Shown here: positions 1 through 9,851 of the stretch, piece by piece
Numbering within the stretch: position 1 is the stretch's first letter
Layout: the number at the start of each line of letters is the position of its first letter
Assembly (NCBI GenBank): GCA_903838355.1
Contig: CAILYC010000030.1
Coordinates: forward strand, 1 to 64,000
Length of the DNA stretch: 64,000 bases
Direction of reading: 5' to 3'
From: an uncultured Burkholderiales bacterium
GTDB taxonomy: Bacteria > Pseudomonadota > Gammaproteobacteria > Burkholderiales > Burkholderiaceae_C
Notes under the pieces: generated by a model
Databases searched by the model: none
Told to the model about the DNA's origin: nothing
Seen by the model: the letters and a program-made list of their open reading frames with translations, nothing else
Position numbers and translations under genes: made by a program

Positions 1-1004
1 ATCAACTCCCAATATGTAAATACTTTATCTTTTATATTTTCTTTAATTACTTCAGTTAAAGTTTTACCATAATTTCTACGTGCTATTTCTCCAAAGGCTT
101 TAATAGTTGGATTTCTTCCAATTAAGTTTCTTGCTCCAGTCTTACCCTTTTGTAATTTAACTATTGCTGTAATATTAGGATTAATTTCAAAATCATCTTC
201 GTAATCTGGATGCTCTGTATCCTTAATTTCTATCTCTTTCTTTGTCGTAATTGGATAATACTTTATCTCAATTTGTGACCATTTAAGCTCCATTAGTTCA
301 GTACCTGGTCTTGCTCCTGTGTCTAGCAATACCATAACGTAATCTTTTAGTAGTGCTCTAATTTCAATACTATCAGCCCTAGCCTTTCCAATCCAAGCAT
401 CGAAGTTTGATCTTAACGCCCTAACTTCTTCCATACTAAACGCTGGTCTTCTTACACTTTTTTGTCCATAAGCTACTAATTTAGGACGATTACTTTCTAC
501 CATAAATCCTCTAATTATGGCTTCATCAAATACTCTATTTAGAGCCGCATTATGATTAAGCGTCGTACTTCTTTTGGGAGTTATTTTCATTTTCTCAACT
601 CGCCAAGTATCAAATTGTTCTAAAAGCGGAAATGTAATATTGTCTACTTTGTACTTGCCGAAGAACTTAATTAGATATTTGTTAATAATTGCTATGTACT
701 CGGTGTACATAACTTTTGCCGTTTTTTCTTCTATTGCCTTTTCCATTCGCTGTACGGCAAGCTTGGCAACATCCTTAAAAAATCGTGTGATGGGTGCCGC
801 ATTCATTTTTTTTCGCACATTAGCTTCTACTAATATTTCATGTGCTCGTGCTTTAGCTAGCTTTAAGTCATACTCATTTGTACTCGCACGTTGCCACCTT
901 CCATCCACACTAAAACGGCATTGCCATACCTTACTACGTGGGCGTTGGAAAATTACTAGCTGTCTTTCAACAAGCGTATGTGTAGTTGATTTTTGTGCTG
1001 TCAT
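1..1004 (-). CDS. Tyrosine recombinase / phage-type integrase, 3' end cut off by the window edge
   Basis: My reverse-strand translation from ATG at 1004 is open to base 1: MTAQKSTTHTLVERQLVIFQRPRSKVWQCRFSVDGRWQRAS...VLLDTGARPGTELMELKWSQI...LQKGKTGARNLIGRNPTIKAF. It shows the tyrosine-recombinase box I Arg motif (TGARPGTEL) and the beta-hairpin Lys region. It is absent from the ORF track because it has no stop inside the window. Confidence 0.9.
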   Translation of the reverse strand, partial: MTAQKSTTHTLVERQLVIFQRPRSKVWQCRFSVDGRWQRASTNEYDLKLAKARAHEILVEANVRKKMNAAPITRFFKDVAKLAVQRMEKAIEEKTAKVMYTEYIAIINKYLIKFFGKYKVDNITFPLLEQFDTWRVEKMKITPKRSTTLNHNAALNRVFDEAIIRGFMVESNRPKLVAYGQKSVRRPAFSMEEVRALRSNFDAWIGKARADSIEIRALLKDYVMVLLDTGARPGTELMELKWSQIEIKYYPITTKKEIEIKDTEHPDYEDDFEINPNITAIVKLQKGKTGARNLIGRNPTIKAFGEIARRNYGKTLTEVIKENIKDKVFTYWEL

Positions 1005-1097
1005 TTGCTTAACTTTTATCAAGTTTATAGCATACAGTCAACAGTTAAAAAGGGCAATAGTGCGTAAGCGGTGCGTAGTGTTTTATAGACGTAAAAA

Positions 1098-1123
1098 AAG
1101 CACTTATTTTTACGTAAGTGCTT
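1098..1123 (-). terminator. Rho-independent terminator downstream of tRNA-Lys
   Basis: Minus strand AAGCACTTA-CGTAAAAA-TAAGTGCTT followed by TTTTT; 9-bp perfect stem. Confidence 0.75.
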
Positions 1124-1140
1124 GTTTTATATGGCTTTTT

Positions 1141-1216
1141 TGGTGGGACGGGCGAGATTCGAACTCGCGACCAACGGATTAAAAGTCCGCTGCTCTACCG
1201 GCTGAGCTACCGTCCC
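1141..1216 (-). tRNA. tRNA-Lys (anticodon UUU)
   Basis: Reverse complement GGGACGGTAGCTCAGCCGGTAGAGCAGCGGACTTTTAATCCGTTGGTCGCGAGTTCGAATCTCGCCCGTCCCACCA forms a cloverleaf; anticodon loop CTTTTAA; encoded CCA. Confidence 0.97.
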
Positions 1217-1372
1217 ATTTTCAATACTATGACGCGCCTCTCAAGCTCCGCCAAGCCTAATATTGTAACAAAATTTTCACCCCATTTGAACCCCAGCGCT
1301 TTGCCAACAGCGAGAATTACCAATTTCGCCAATTTGCGCCTTGAGTCCCTCCCCAATGAGGCCTTGGTTCGG

Positions 1373-2158
1373 TCAGTTACGTGCGATTTCACCCAACATC
1401 CAACCGGCCGCGCAATGCCCAAACGTGGAGGTAACCGCCACACTTGAGCCGTAACCATGGCAGTTCAAAGATGAATCATTGCCCGCAGAACCCCCATCCT
1501 CTGAAGCCCACGGATTGATGACTTTTTCTGGACTAAAAACACACTGGATATTGGATTTTCGGGCATCTTTGACCCATCCCCCAGCACGGCGCAAACGGTA
1601 GCGCACCTGTGCCATCAAGGGGTCATGGGTGACATCCATGAGGTCCTTGATGTCGACTAGGTGGGCCGCCATTTTCCCCCCTGCAGCCCCAACCGTCACC
1701 ATCCGGGTGTGGGTGAGCATGGCCCACTCGCAGAGCGCCACTTTGGCCACGGTTTGATCACACGCATCGATCAGACCATCGATGGGGTTCGGGAGTTGAC
1801 CCACCATCTGCGCCCAACGGTCAGGCTCGACAAAGTCCTCGATGGTGTTGACTTGGCAGCGAGGATTGATGGCCAAAATTCTTGATTTCATTGCCAGTAC
1901 CTTGGACTGCCCAATGGTGTCACTCAAGGCATGAATTTGTCGGTTTACATTGGAGACTGATATGTGATCCAAATCAATCAAGGTGAGCAAACCCACACCG
2001 CTCCTGGCCAAGCTCTCCACCGCCCACGACCCCACACCCCCAACGCCCACCACCACCACATGGGCTTTGAAAATACGCTGTGCGCCCTCAGCCCCATAAA
2101 GCCTCACCAAGGCACCAAAGCGTCGATCAAATTCAAGTTGTGTTGCGTGCTGGTCCAA
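1373..2158 (-). CDS. tcdA: tRNA threonylcarbamoyladenosine dehydratase (ThiF/MoeB/HesA fold)
   Basis: VVVVGVGGVGSWAVESLARSGVGLLTLIDLDHISVSNVNRQIHAL: E1-like GxGxxG and D-x-V-x-x-SN-x-NRQ signature. Confidence 0.88.
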   Translation of the reverse strand: MDQHATQLEFDRRFGALVRLYGAEGAQRIFKAHVVVVGVGGVGSWAVESLARSGVGLLTLIDLDHISVSNVNRQIHALSDTIGQSKVLAMKSRILAINPRCQVNTIEDFVEPDRWAQMVGQLPNPIDGLIDACDQTVAKVALCEWAMLTHTRMVTVGAAGGKMAAHLVDIKDLMDVTHDPLMAQVRYRLRRAGGWVKDARKSNIQCVFSPEKVINPWASEDGGSAGNDSSLNCHGYGSSVAVTSTFGHCAAGWMLGEIARN

Positions 2159-2195
2159 AATATTCTAGCCCCGTGTGAATTCAAGTGCGGGATAT

Positions 2196-3365
2196 TCAGA
2201 GCATACGCTCAAGCCGCCAAGACTGATACTGAAAAGCCAGCACGGCGCCGAGCACAATAAAGATGATGACCTCCAAGGCATTGACACTGAGGGTTGAGAA
2301 CCCACTCATGCCCTGACCAAAGGTGCAGCCCATGGCCACCACACCGCCCACTCCCATCGACATGGCACCCAACAGATGAAGACCCAAGTCAGCCGTGTCA
2401 GCAAAACCTTCCCAACGAAAACTCTGAGCCAAGAGCGCGCTCACAAAAGCCCCCGCCACCACCCCCAAAGCGCTCACCGCGGCGTAGCCCAAGACCTTGG
2501 ACTCGTCTGAGTAAAAAATCAACCAATCGAGCACATAGGCCATCGGCGAGACAAAGGTCACGGCCTCGATCTTGCCCGTTTGACTTGCCAAAAAAACCTC
2601 CTCCAGACTCAGCGGACTTTCAGTCACATGGCCCACAACACCACTCAAAATCCAGGCCAGCGTCACCACGAGACCCACCACAAGGCCGGGCCAGAGCATC
2701 TTAAAAGTATCCACTCCCCCCGTGGGCTTGTCTTGACTGCGCAGGAGTAATCCAACACAAGCAACAATGAGCAAAACCCCCAAGCACCCGCCCATCAGCG
2801 TAAAGACGCTCGCTTGCAGTGGCAGACCGACCCATGTGCCGCTCTCCAAGGCCTGTGCACCCCAGAGCAGTTCGGCCCAACTCCCGCCACCGGGCAAGCT
2901 CACAAAAAACGTTTCCAACACATGAACTCGAAAGACCGCGGTGATGCCTTTAAGGGTAGCCCAAGCCGACAAGCCCATCACCACAAACACCACCCAGGAC
3001 TTGAGGTTGCCCGCTCCCATGCGGACCAGGGTTTTGTTGCCACACCCTGAGGCCAAGACCATGCCCGCGCCAAACATGAAGCCACCCAAGGCGTCAGAGA
3101 GCCAAAACCATTTGGAAGAAGCGTACAAGGTTTGGGCTGGATGGATGGCACCCAGTCCCACCAGAGCAGAAAACCCCAAAAGGCTCACCGACATGGCCAA
3201 GAGCACTTGGCTCGCCCGCTTCCACGCCCCAAAACTCAAAACATCCACAATCGCGCCCATGGTGCAAAAATGAGTGCGGTGCGCGACAAATCCCAAGACC
3301 CCCATCAGCGCAAAGGTCATCCACAAGACTTGGCTGTTGAGCGCATAAAACTGAGCTTCTTGCAT
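2196..3365 (-). CDS. YeeE/YedE family membrane protein (sulfur-compound transport type)
   Basis: Multi-TM; FVAHRTHFCTMGAIVDVLSFG, VLASGCGNKTLVRMG, VVAMGCTFGQGMSG conserved Cys-Gly motifs of YeeE family. Confidence 0.85.
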   Translation of the reverse strand: MQEAQFYALNSQVLWMTFALMGVLGFVAHRTHFCTMGAIVDVLSFGAWKRASQVLLAMSVSLLGFSALVGLGAIHPAQTLYASSKWFWLSDALGGFMFGAGMVLASGCGNKTLVRMGAGNLKSWVVFVVMGLSAWATLKGITAVFRVHVLETFFVSLPGGGSWAELLWGAQALESGTWVGLPLQASVFTLMGGCLGVLLIVACVGLLLRSQDKPTGGVDTFKMLWPGLVVGLVVTLAWILSGVVGHVTESPLSLEEVFLASQTGKIEAVTFVSPMAYVLDWLIFYSDESKVLGYAAVSALGVVAGAFVSALLAQSFRWEGFADTADLGLHLLGAMSMGVGGVVAMGCTFGQGMSGFSTLSVNALEVIIFIVLGAVLAFQYQSWRLERML

Positions 3366-3572
3366 GGTGGGTCAGGGTTAGAGTCGAGAGTATTTTGAGT
3401 TTGGACAAGACCGAGGAAAAAAACTGCAGTGTCAACATCCCAAAGTGCGGCTACAAAGCCCGGGACCAGCAAAAGCGGCATGGGGACTGCGCAGGCCCCA
3501 AATCGATGAAATGAAACCGAGGTCAAAACACGCAAGAGCCCAAAGCAAAGTATGGGTTGTCCCTGCCGACGC

Positions 3573-4358
3573 TCACTTCATTTTGGTCAGGCGCTCACGG
3601 GCGGCCTGGGCAGCCTCGCTTTGTGGAAAGTTCTTGACCAACTCTTCCAAGGTCTTGCGCGCGCCCTTGTTGTCTTTCAACTCCACTTGACAGCTTGCAC
3701 TCAAGAGTTCAGCATCGGCCACCTTGGGGTGATTGGGAGACGACATGCTCAAAGCCTTGAAGGTCTGAATGGCGCCCTTGAAGTCTCTAGAAGCGTATTG
3801 GGCTGTTCCCAACCAGTAAAGCGCCAAGGCACTGAATCCACTGCTGGGGTAGTGTCTGGAGAAATCGGTGAAGGCCAGAACGGCGCCTGGGTAATCGGCC
3901 TTTTTAAAGACCGCCAAGGCATTGTCGTATTCGCGCATTTCTGCAGTATCAGCGGTGAAATCCACACCATCCAAGCTCACCTTTTGAGGCTCAAACTTGC
4001 TCAGTCGGTTTTCAATGGCCTGCGCTTGGTCTTTGATTCGCATTTGCGTTTGCGACAACTCCCGCGCAATGACCTCTTTGTCGCCACGAAGACTGGCGGT
4101 CTCTTGTTGGAGTTTTTCAATGAGCGACTGCAAGTCCAATATCGACGTTCTCAACTGCGCATTTTCTTGGCCCAAGGCCTTGATCTCCACTTTCGCAGAT
4201 TCGAGTGCGTTTTTTTGCAATTCAATTTTTTGGCGCAAATCCAAAATGGCGCGCCTGGCCTCGTCGTCGTCAAAAAGAGAGGCCTGGGCCGACACGCCAA
4301 TCCAAAGGCAGCCCAAAAGCACAAAGCTTGGGAGAAAACGCTTCATGAGAGACTTCAA
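3573..4358 (-). CDS. cpoB: Tol-Pal system periplasmic protein CpoB/YbgF
   Basis: Signal peptide, coiled coil, C-terminal TPR (EYDNALAVFKKADYPGAVLAFTDFSRHYPSSGFSALALYWLGTAQYA); adjacent to pal. Confidence 0.88.
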   Translation of the reverse strand: MKSLMKRFLPSFVLLGCLWIGVSAQASLFDDDEARRAILDLRQKIELQKNALESAKVEIKALGQENAQLRTSILDLQSLIEKLQQETASLRGDKEVIARELSQTQMRIKDQAQAIENRLSKFEPQKVSLDGVDFTADTAEMREYDNALAVFKKADYPGAVLAFTDFSRHYPSSGFSALALYWLGTAQYASRDFKGAIQTFKALSMSSPNHPKVADAELLSASCQVELKDNKGARKTLEELVKNFPQSEAAQAARERLTKMK

Positions 4359-4891
4359 CGGTAAGAGATTTCAACGCGGCGATTTTTGGCGAACGAGACC
4401 TCATCATCGCCCATGGCGGCAGGTTTTTCTTTGCCAAAACTCACCGACTCCATTTGGGACTCGGTCACGCCAAGAAGTGACAAAGCTTTGCGCACCGCAT
4501 CGGCTCTTTTTTGGCCCAAGGCCAAGTTATACTCGCGACCACCACGCTCATCGGTGTGTCCATCCAAGGACACTTTGAGTGACTTGTTGGTGGATAAAAA
4601 TTTGGCATGCGCTGCAATGGCGGGTTGAGCCTCGGGACGGATGGAGTAACTGTCGTAGTCAAAATAAATGATCTTGTCGACACCGGCAGGGCCAGCATTC
4701 ATGCCGGACAAAGACTGGGCTTGAACATTGGTCACGCCCGAGCCGGATTTGGCGCTCAGGGAGGGATCCACAGCCATTGAACTGCTCGACTTGTCTTCGA
4801 CTGGCACGTCATTGAGTTTGACTTTGGAGGCACAACCGGCAAGGGCCACCATGACCGTGATGACCAATGCAGTGAACAGTTTGATTCTCAT
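4355..4891 (-). CDS. pal: Peptidoglycan-associated lipoprotein Pal
   Basis: Lipobox VALAGCAS; OmpA domain IIYFDYDSYSIRPEAQ...LDGHTDERGGREYNLALGQKRADAV...NRRVEISYR. Confidence 0.95.
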   Translation of the reverse strand: MRIKLFTALVITVMVALAGCASKVKLNDVPVEDKSSSSMAVDPSLSAKSGSGVTNVQAQSLSGMNAGPAGVDKIIYFDYDSYSIRPEAQPAIAAHAKFLSTNKSLKVSLDGHTDERGGREYNLALGQKRADAVRKALSLLGVTESQMESVSFGKEKPAAMGDDEVSFAKNRRVEISYR

Positions 4892-5033
4892 GTTAATCCT
4901 AGGGTTAAATAGATTGAAAGCAAGGTTAAAGAAAGAAAGGCATTGAATCCACGCAGACTGGTGATTACTATGATTGTATTCAATTTTTCAATACAAACCC
5001 ATGGCAAAAGGTCTTTCTCGGGAAACATCACAG

Positions 5034-6434
5034 TCAATTGGGCTTGGCATAAGGCCCCCAGTGCGGCTCACGAATGTCACCCTCCTTGCCACCCAAGCGG
5101 GTCGCCATTTTGTTGTCTGGGTTGACCATCATCAAAGCTTCTCGACCTTGCGACTGTGTGGCATAGATGATGAGTTTGCCGTTGGGCGCAAAACTGGGCC
5201 GCTCATCGCGCGTTGTGTCGCTCAAGGCTTGGGCTTTTTCACTCACGAGGTCCATCACATAGAGCTTGAACTGCCCGCCTTGCCTAGAAATATAGGCCAA
5301 AGTGTTGCCATCTGGGCTCACTGCGGGGGAGATGTTGTAGTTGCCCGTGAAGGTCACGCGTTGGGTGGGACCACCGTGCGCGGGCATGCGGTAAATTTGG
5401 GGCGAGCCGCCCCGGTCACTGACAAAGTAAATGGCGCTGCCGTCTGGGGTGAAGGTGGGCTCGGTGTCGATGCCACTGCTTTGCGTGAGTCGGTTGGCTT
5501 GACCGCCTGAGAGCGGCACAGAAAAGAGTTGTGAACCACCGTCTCGACTCAAGGTCACGGCCAAAGTTTGACCATCGGGTGCCCAAGCCGGCGCGCTGTT
5601 GGAGCCTTTGAAATTGGCCACAATGTGGCGCTTGCCAGTGCCCACATTGTGCACATAGACCACGGGCTTGCGGGTTTCAAAAGACACGTAGGCGAGCTGC
5701 TGACCATCGGGAGACCAACTCGGTGAGATGATGGGCTCGGGTGAGCTCAGCGCGGCCTGGGCGTTTTCTCCATCGGCGTCGGCAATCCACAGGTGATACA
5801 TCGTCTTGGCCTTGGTCACGTAGGCGATGCGGGTGGAGAAGATGCCTTTGACGCCGGTGAGTTTTTCATAAATGAAGTCCGATATTTGGTGGGCCGAACG
5901 CCTGAGGTCCCCAGGGGACACGGCATAGCTTGCACCACCAAGGTCTTGCGACTTCATCAAGTCCCACAAACGAAAGCGCACGTCAAATCGGCCATCGGCC
6001 AATGGGGTGACACTGCCAGAGACAAAGTTCTCCATGACCCGCGCTCTCAAGGCGGCGAAGTCTGGGCGCGAAGTCTCATCCAAGGTGAGCGCCGTGCTGG
6101 TGAGTTTGAACTGCCCCGCTCGCTCCAAATCGGCTTGCACAATGGTTGAGATTTTTTGACCGGCACTGGGCTCGTCTCGAAACGCATTCATATTCAGTGG
6201 GATCAAGGTGACCCCAAGTCCCGTCACATCCACTCGCAGTTGGGCTTGGCCTAACTGTGGGCCCAACACAGCGCCCAAGAGCGCCCCCAACAAAGCGCAC
6301 TGGCTCAGCACGCGGCGCTTTGTCAGGGGCATGGGCATGGGCATGGATGGCGCCAAGGCCTTCAGGCGAAGAACCCGTGCCGCTAGCGTGAATCGGTTCA
6401 AGGGCAGCAAGAATTTAAAAATATTGGTAGTCAT
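5034..6434 (-). CDS. tolB: Tol-Pal system beta-propeller protein TolB (start uncertain; ORF opens at 6533)
   Basis: WD40-like propeller repeats ([61 protein letters not shown]); adjacent to pal. Confidence 0.93.
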   Translation of the reverse strand: MTTNIFKFLLPLNRFTLAARVLRLKALAPSMPMPMPLTKRRVLSQCALLGALLGAVLGPQLGQAQLRVDVTGLGVTLIPLNMNAFRDEPSAGQKISTIVQADLERAGQFKLTSTALTLDETSRPDFAALRARVMENFVSGSVTPLADGRFDVRFRLWDLMKSQDLGGASYAVSPGDLRRSAHQISDFIYEKLTGVKGIFSTRIAYVTKAKTMYHLWIADADGENAQAALSSPEPIISPSWSPDGQQLAYVSFETRKPVVYVHNVGTGKRHIVANFKGSNSAPAWAPDGQTLAVTLSRDGGSQLFSVPLSGGQANRLTQSSGIDTEPTFTPDGSAIYFVSDRGGSPQIYRMPAHGGPTQRVTFTGNYNISPAVSPDGNTLAYISRQGGQFKLYVMDLVSEKAQALSDTTRDERPSFAPNGKLIIYATQSQGREALMMVNPDNKMATRLGGKEGDIREPHWGPYAKPN

Positions 6435-6800
6435 GACAAACTTCACAGCATAAAAGCAAAAATGGGCATTGAAACGCAACAATGAGGCGCCAAGCTCTAG
6501 GATTGGGCGGCAATGCACAGCATTGAACACCACCAGTGCCCTGGGGATGCATCATACAGACTGTCAAGGCCCAGGTGAGAAGACCTCCAAAATTCGCCCC
6601 TCAAGGCACGACCAAGCCAGAAAAAGACTCCTGGAGCCGATCCCCTACAATGGAGGATTGGACCGAACGCTCAAGCACCCGGGCTCAGAGAAAAAAACTC
6701 CCCGGCATTTTAGCTGTTTGCATTGAAAAACCCATGGCGCGACAAGGATCGCTTCAACCACAACGACACCATTTTTTAAACCCAACGCTCACCCTTTTGC

Positions 6801-8567
6801 ATGAACGACATCCCAGTGGACTCCTTTTGGCGGCGATTTAAGAGGGTGTTACCGTATTTCTCCAAGCCTTGGAGCGTTTGGGCGGCTGCCGTGGTGTCCG
6901 TGGTCGTGGTCTCGGCCTCGGAGCCCATGATCCCGGCCCTCTTAAAGCCTCTTCTCGACCACGGCTTTGTGGCGGGCTCCTTGAACTTGTGGCTCGTGCC
7001 CTTTGCCATCCTCACACTCTTTACCGTGCGGGGCCTAGGCGCCTTCATTGCCCAAGTCGCTTTGGCCAAAATTGCCAATTTGGGGGTGCTCTCCTTGCGC
7101 CTGGACATGTTTGACAAGTTGCAAAAAGCCCATCCCAGTCTCTATGCCTTGCAAGCGGGCAGCGCCATGGCCAACACCCTGGTCTTTGAAGTGCAAAACG
7201 GGGCCGGCACCTTGGTCAATGCTTTTTTAAGCCTCACGCGCGACTCGCTCACCTTGGTGTTTTTGGCGGGGTATTTGCTCTACTTGAATTGGAAGCTCAG
7301 CCTCATCGTGGCCCTCCTCTTGCCCGCGGTCGCTTATGTGATGCGGGTTTTGACCCACAGGCTCACGCGCCTCACGCATTTGAGCCAGGCCAGCACCGAT
7401 GCGCTGGCCTATGCTGTTGAAGAAAACGCCCTGGCCTACCGGGAAGTTCGACTCCAGGGCGCACAAGAGCAACAAACTCGCCGCTTTACTCGCCTTGGAG
7501 AGGCCTTGCAGTCCTTGGTGATGAAGGGCATGGTGTCATCGGCGGCCATCACGCCGCTCACCCAAATTCTCTCGGCCGTGGCCCTCTCGGCGGTCATCAG
7601 CGTGGCGCTTTTCCAAAGCAGCACGGACGGCACCACGGTGGGGGGCTTTGCCTCCTTTGTGACAGCCATGTTGATGTTGGTCGCCCCCATCAAACATTTG
7701 TCCGAGATTGCCGCCCCCATCACCCGAGGGCTCGGTGCCATTGAGCGAGGGCTTGATTTGATCGAAAAAACCGACGACCAAGACGAAGGTGAATTTGAAA
7801 TTGCAAAAGCGCGGGGCCAGGTTGAATTCAAGGCGGTGAGCGTGCGGTACCACGCCGATCGAATGCCCGCACTGGAAAACCTGAGCCTCGTGGTGAACCC
7901 AGGCGAAGTCTTGGCCATCGTGGGTGAATCGGGTTCGGGCAAAAGCACCTTGGCCAATTTGCTGCCCAGACTCGTGGACGTGGAAAGCGGAGAAGTGCTG
8001 ATCGACGGGGTACCGATTCGACAGTGGCGCCTCAAAAGTCTCAGGCAGCAAATTGCCCTGGTGAGCCAAAACGTGATCGTGCTCAACGACACCCTTTTGA
8101 GCAACGTGATGCTCGGACAAGAGCAAGACACTGCGCGCGCAGTGTCTTGCTTGGAAGCGGCCAATTTGGCAGACCACATCCAATCTTTGCCCCTGGGGGT
8201 GAACACGCTCGTGGGCCACAACGCCTCACAACTCTCGGGCGGACAGCGCCAACGCTTGGCCATTGCCAGAGCACTCTACAAAGACGCCCCCATTCTCTTG
8301 CTCGACGAGGCCACTTCGGCGCTGGACAATGAGTCCGAGAGATTGGTGCAAGAGGCACTGAATCGCTTGACGGTGGGCAGAACCACCTTGGTGATCGCCC
8401 ACCGATTGTCCACCATCGAGCACGCCCACCGAATCGTGGTCTTGGTCAAGGGCAAAATTGTCGAGATGGGCACCCACACCGAGCTCTTGAACCTGGGCCG
8501 CGTCTACGCCTCCTACTTTAAGCTCGGGCAAATGGCGCCCACGGACACGCTCAGTTCCAGGGCGTGA
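6801..8567 (+). CDS. msbA: Lipid A export ABC transporter permease/ATPase
   Basis: 588 aa; TM domain plus ATPase: IVGESGSGKSTLANLLPRL (Walker A), LSGGQRQRLAIARAL (signature), ILLLDEATSALD (Walker B). Confidence 0.9.
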   Translation: MNDIPVDSFWRRFKRVLPYFSKPWSVWAAAVVSVVVVSASEPMIPALLKPLLDHGFVAGSLNLWLVPFAILTLFTVRGLGAFIAQVALAKIANLGVLSLRLDMFDKLQKAHPSLYALQAGSAMANTLVFEVQNGAGTLVNAFLSLTRDSLTLVFLAGYLLYLNWKLSLIVALLLPAVAYVMRVLTHRLTRLTHLSQASTDALAYAVEENALAYREVRLQGAQEQQTRRFTRLGEALQSLVMKGMVSSAAITPLTQILSAVALSAVISVALFQSSTDGTTVGGFASFVTAMLMLVAPIKHLSEIAAPITRGLGAIERGLDLIEKTDDQDEGEFEIAKARGQVEFKAVSVRYHADRMPALENLSLVVNPGEVLAIVGESGSGKSTLANLLPRLVDVESGEVLIDGVPIRQWRLKSLRQQIALVSQNVIVLNDTLLSNVMLGQEQDTARAVSCLEAANLADHIQSLPLGVNTLVGHNASQLSGGQRQRLAIARALYKDAPILLLDEATSALDNESERLVQEALNRLTVGRTTLVIAHRLSTIEHAHRIVVLVKGKIVEMGTHTELLNLGRVYASYFKLGQMAPTDTLSSRA

Positions 8568-9021
8568 CGCTGGGGACCTCGCACGGACCCTCCACAGCGA
8601 TGGAGCCAAAATCCGCGGGCCCGACAATTTCCAAGTACTCCATGTCGGGGGAGTAGTCAAAGAGGTAGTGCACGATGCCAGGTCGCTGGTGCACGCAGTC
8701 ACCCGCTTTGACCAAGGTGGGCTTGTCCTCGTACATGAAGCGCGCCCAGCCCTTGAGCATGTAGACAATTTGAAACTGGGCCACATGGTAATGCCAACCC
8801 GTACCGTCGGTGGGTGGTAAGTTGGCCTTGGCAATATGGGCAATCACTTGACCGTGGGTGGCCTTGGCAACGCCCAAGTCTTTGTAGACAAAGAAGTCTC
8901 TCAAGCCGCCTGGCAAAAAGTGACTGTCCTCGGCTTTGACGTGGGAGAAGTCGCTCTCTGGGGTCAAAGGGGTCAGAGAGGTGCTAGGGTCGGGTGGCAA
9001 AACTGCGGTCAGGGTATTCAT
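8551..9021 (-). CDS. Cupin-domain protein
   Basis: GTGWHYHVAQFQIVYMLKGWARFMYEDKPTLVKAGDCVHQRPGIVHYLFDYS cupin motifs; 3' end overlaps msbA by 17 bp (convergent). Confidence 0.85.
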   Translation of the reverse strand: MNTLTAVLPPDPSTSLTPLTPESDFSHVKAEDSHFLPGGLRDFFVYKDLGVAKATHGQVIAHIAKANLPPTDGTGWHYHVAQFQIVYMLKGWARFMYEDKPTLVKAGDCVHQRPGIVHYLFDYSPDMEYLEIVGPADFGSIAVEGPCEVPSVTPWN

Positions 9022-9678
9022 TTAAAACTCCACTTCTAGTTCAACGATGTCCTCGGGCTCGGCTCTTGCGGCCTGGATCCACTCAAGAACCGCAGGCATC
9101 TTCAAGATCTGCTGGCAATAGGCCTCGCACACCGGGTCCATGGCCACACCGTAGGTGCGCACACGCGTGACCACCGGCGCGAACATCGCATCGGCCAAGG
9201 TCGCTTTTTTGCCAAACAAGTACGGGCCCTTGTAGGTTTTTAAACAAGAGGTCCAGATTTCAAATACCCTATCCAAATCCGATGCCGCCTTGGCCCATAC
9301 CTTGAAGCCCTTGAACTGCGCTTTGATATTCATGGGCAAGGAGGCTCGCATCGCTGAAAATCCCGAATGCATCTCCCCGCACACTGCACGACAATGGGCA
9401 CGGTGCACAGCGTTGGACGGCAGGAGTCCCGCTTTTGGTGCAACCTCGTTCAAGTACTCCCCGATGGCCAAGGTGTCCCAGACCTTGACTTTGCCGTGGT
9501 TCAAGCACGGCACCAAGATCGAAGGCGAGAGCAACAAAAGCTCTGCGCGGGCATGCTCAGAGTCAGTCTCCACCCTCACTTCTTCGAAGGGCAGGCCTGA
9601 CATTTTGAGCATGAGCCAGCCTCGCATCGACCAAGATGAATAGTTCTTGCTGCTGAGGGTCAAAGTGGTGGTGCTCAT
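9022..9678 (-). CDS. Glutathione S-transferase family protein
   Basis: MSTTTLTLSSKNYSSWSMRGWLMLKMSGLPFEEVRV...ILVPCLNHGKVKVWDTLAIGEYLNE thioredoxin-fold GST N-domain. Confidence 0.87.
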   Translation of the reverse strand: MSTTTLTLSSKNYSSWSMRGWLMLKMSGLPFEEVRVETDSEHARAELLLLSPSILVPCLNHGKVKVWDTLAIGEYLNEVAPKAGLLPSNAVHRAHCRAVCGEMHSGFSAMRASLPMNIKAQFKGFKVWAKAASDLDRVFEIWTSCLKTYKGPYLFGKKATLADAMFAPVVTRVRTYGVAMDPVCEAYCQQILKMPAVLEWIQAARAEPEDIVELEVEF

Positions 9679-9851
9679 TGCGGTGGTGTCTCCTGCTGAC
9701 ATCGGCTGACGTCTGCTGACTTTCTGGCTCGCAAAAAATATGCCAAACGAGGCACAGCTTTTGCTTGATGTGACACTGCACTGGAATCGCTTTGAAGAGT
9801 CGAATCTCGTGCACGACCCGCAAGCCCACCCCAAGACAAGGCCATGCCGTG

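Noticed and set aside
574-1182. 202-aa plus-strand ORF in the track
   Set aside because: Antisense to the integrase and runs into the tRNA region; composition is not protein-like, while the minus strand encodes a recognisable recombinase.
3552-4364. 270-aa plus-strand ORF
   Set aside because: Exact antisense shadow of cpoB/YbgF; no recognisable domain.
7436-8263. 275-aa minus-strand ORF (and 7536-8219)
   Set aside because: Antisense of msbA in a GC-rich coding region; the sense product is unambiguous.
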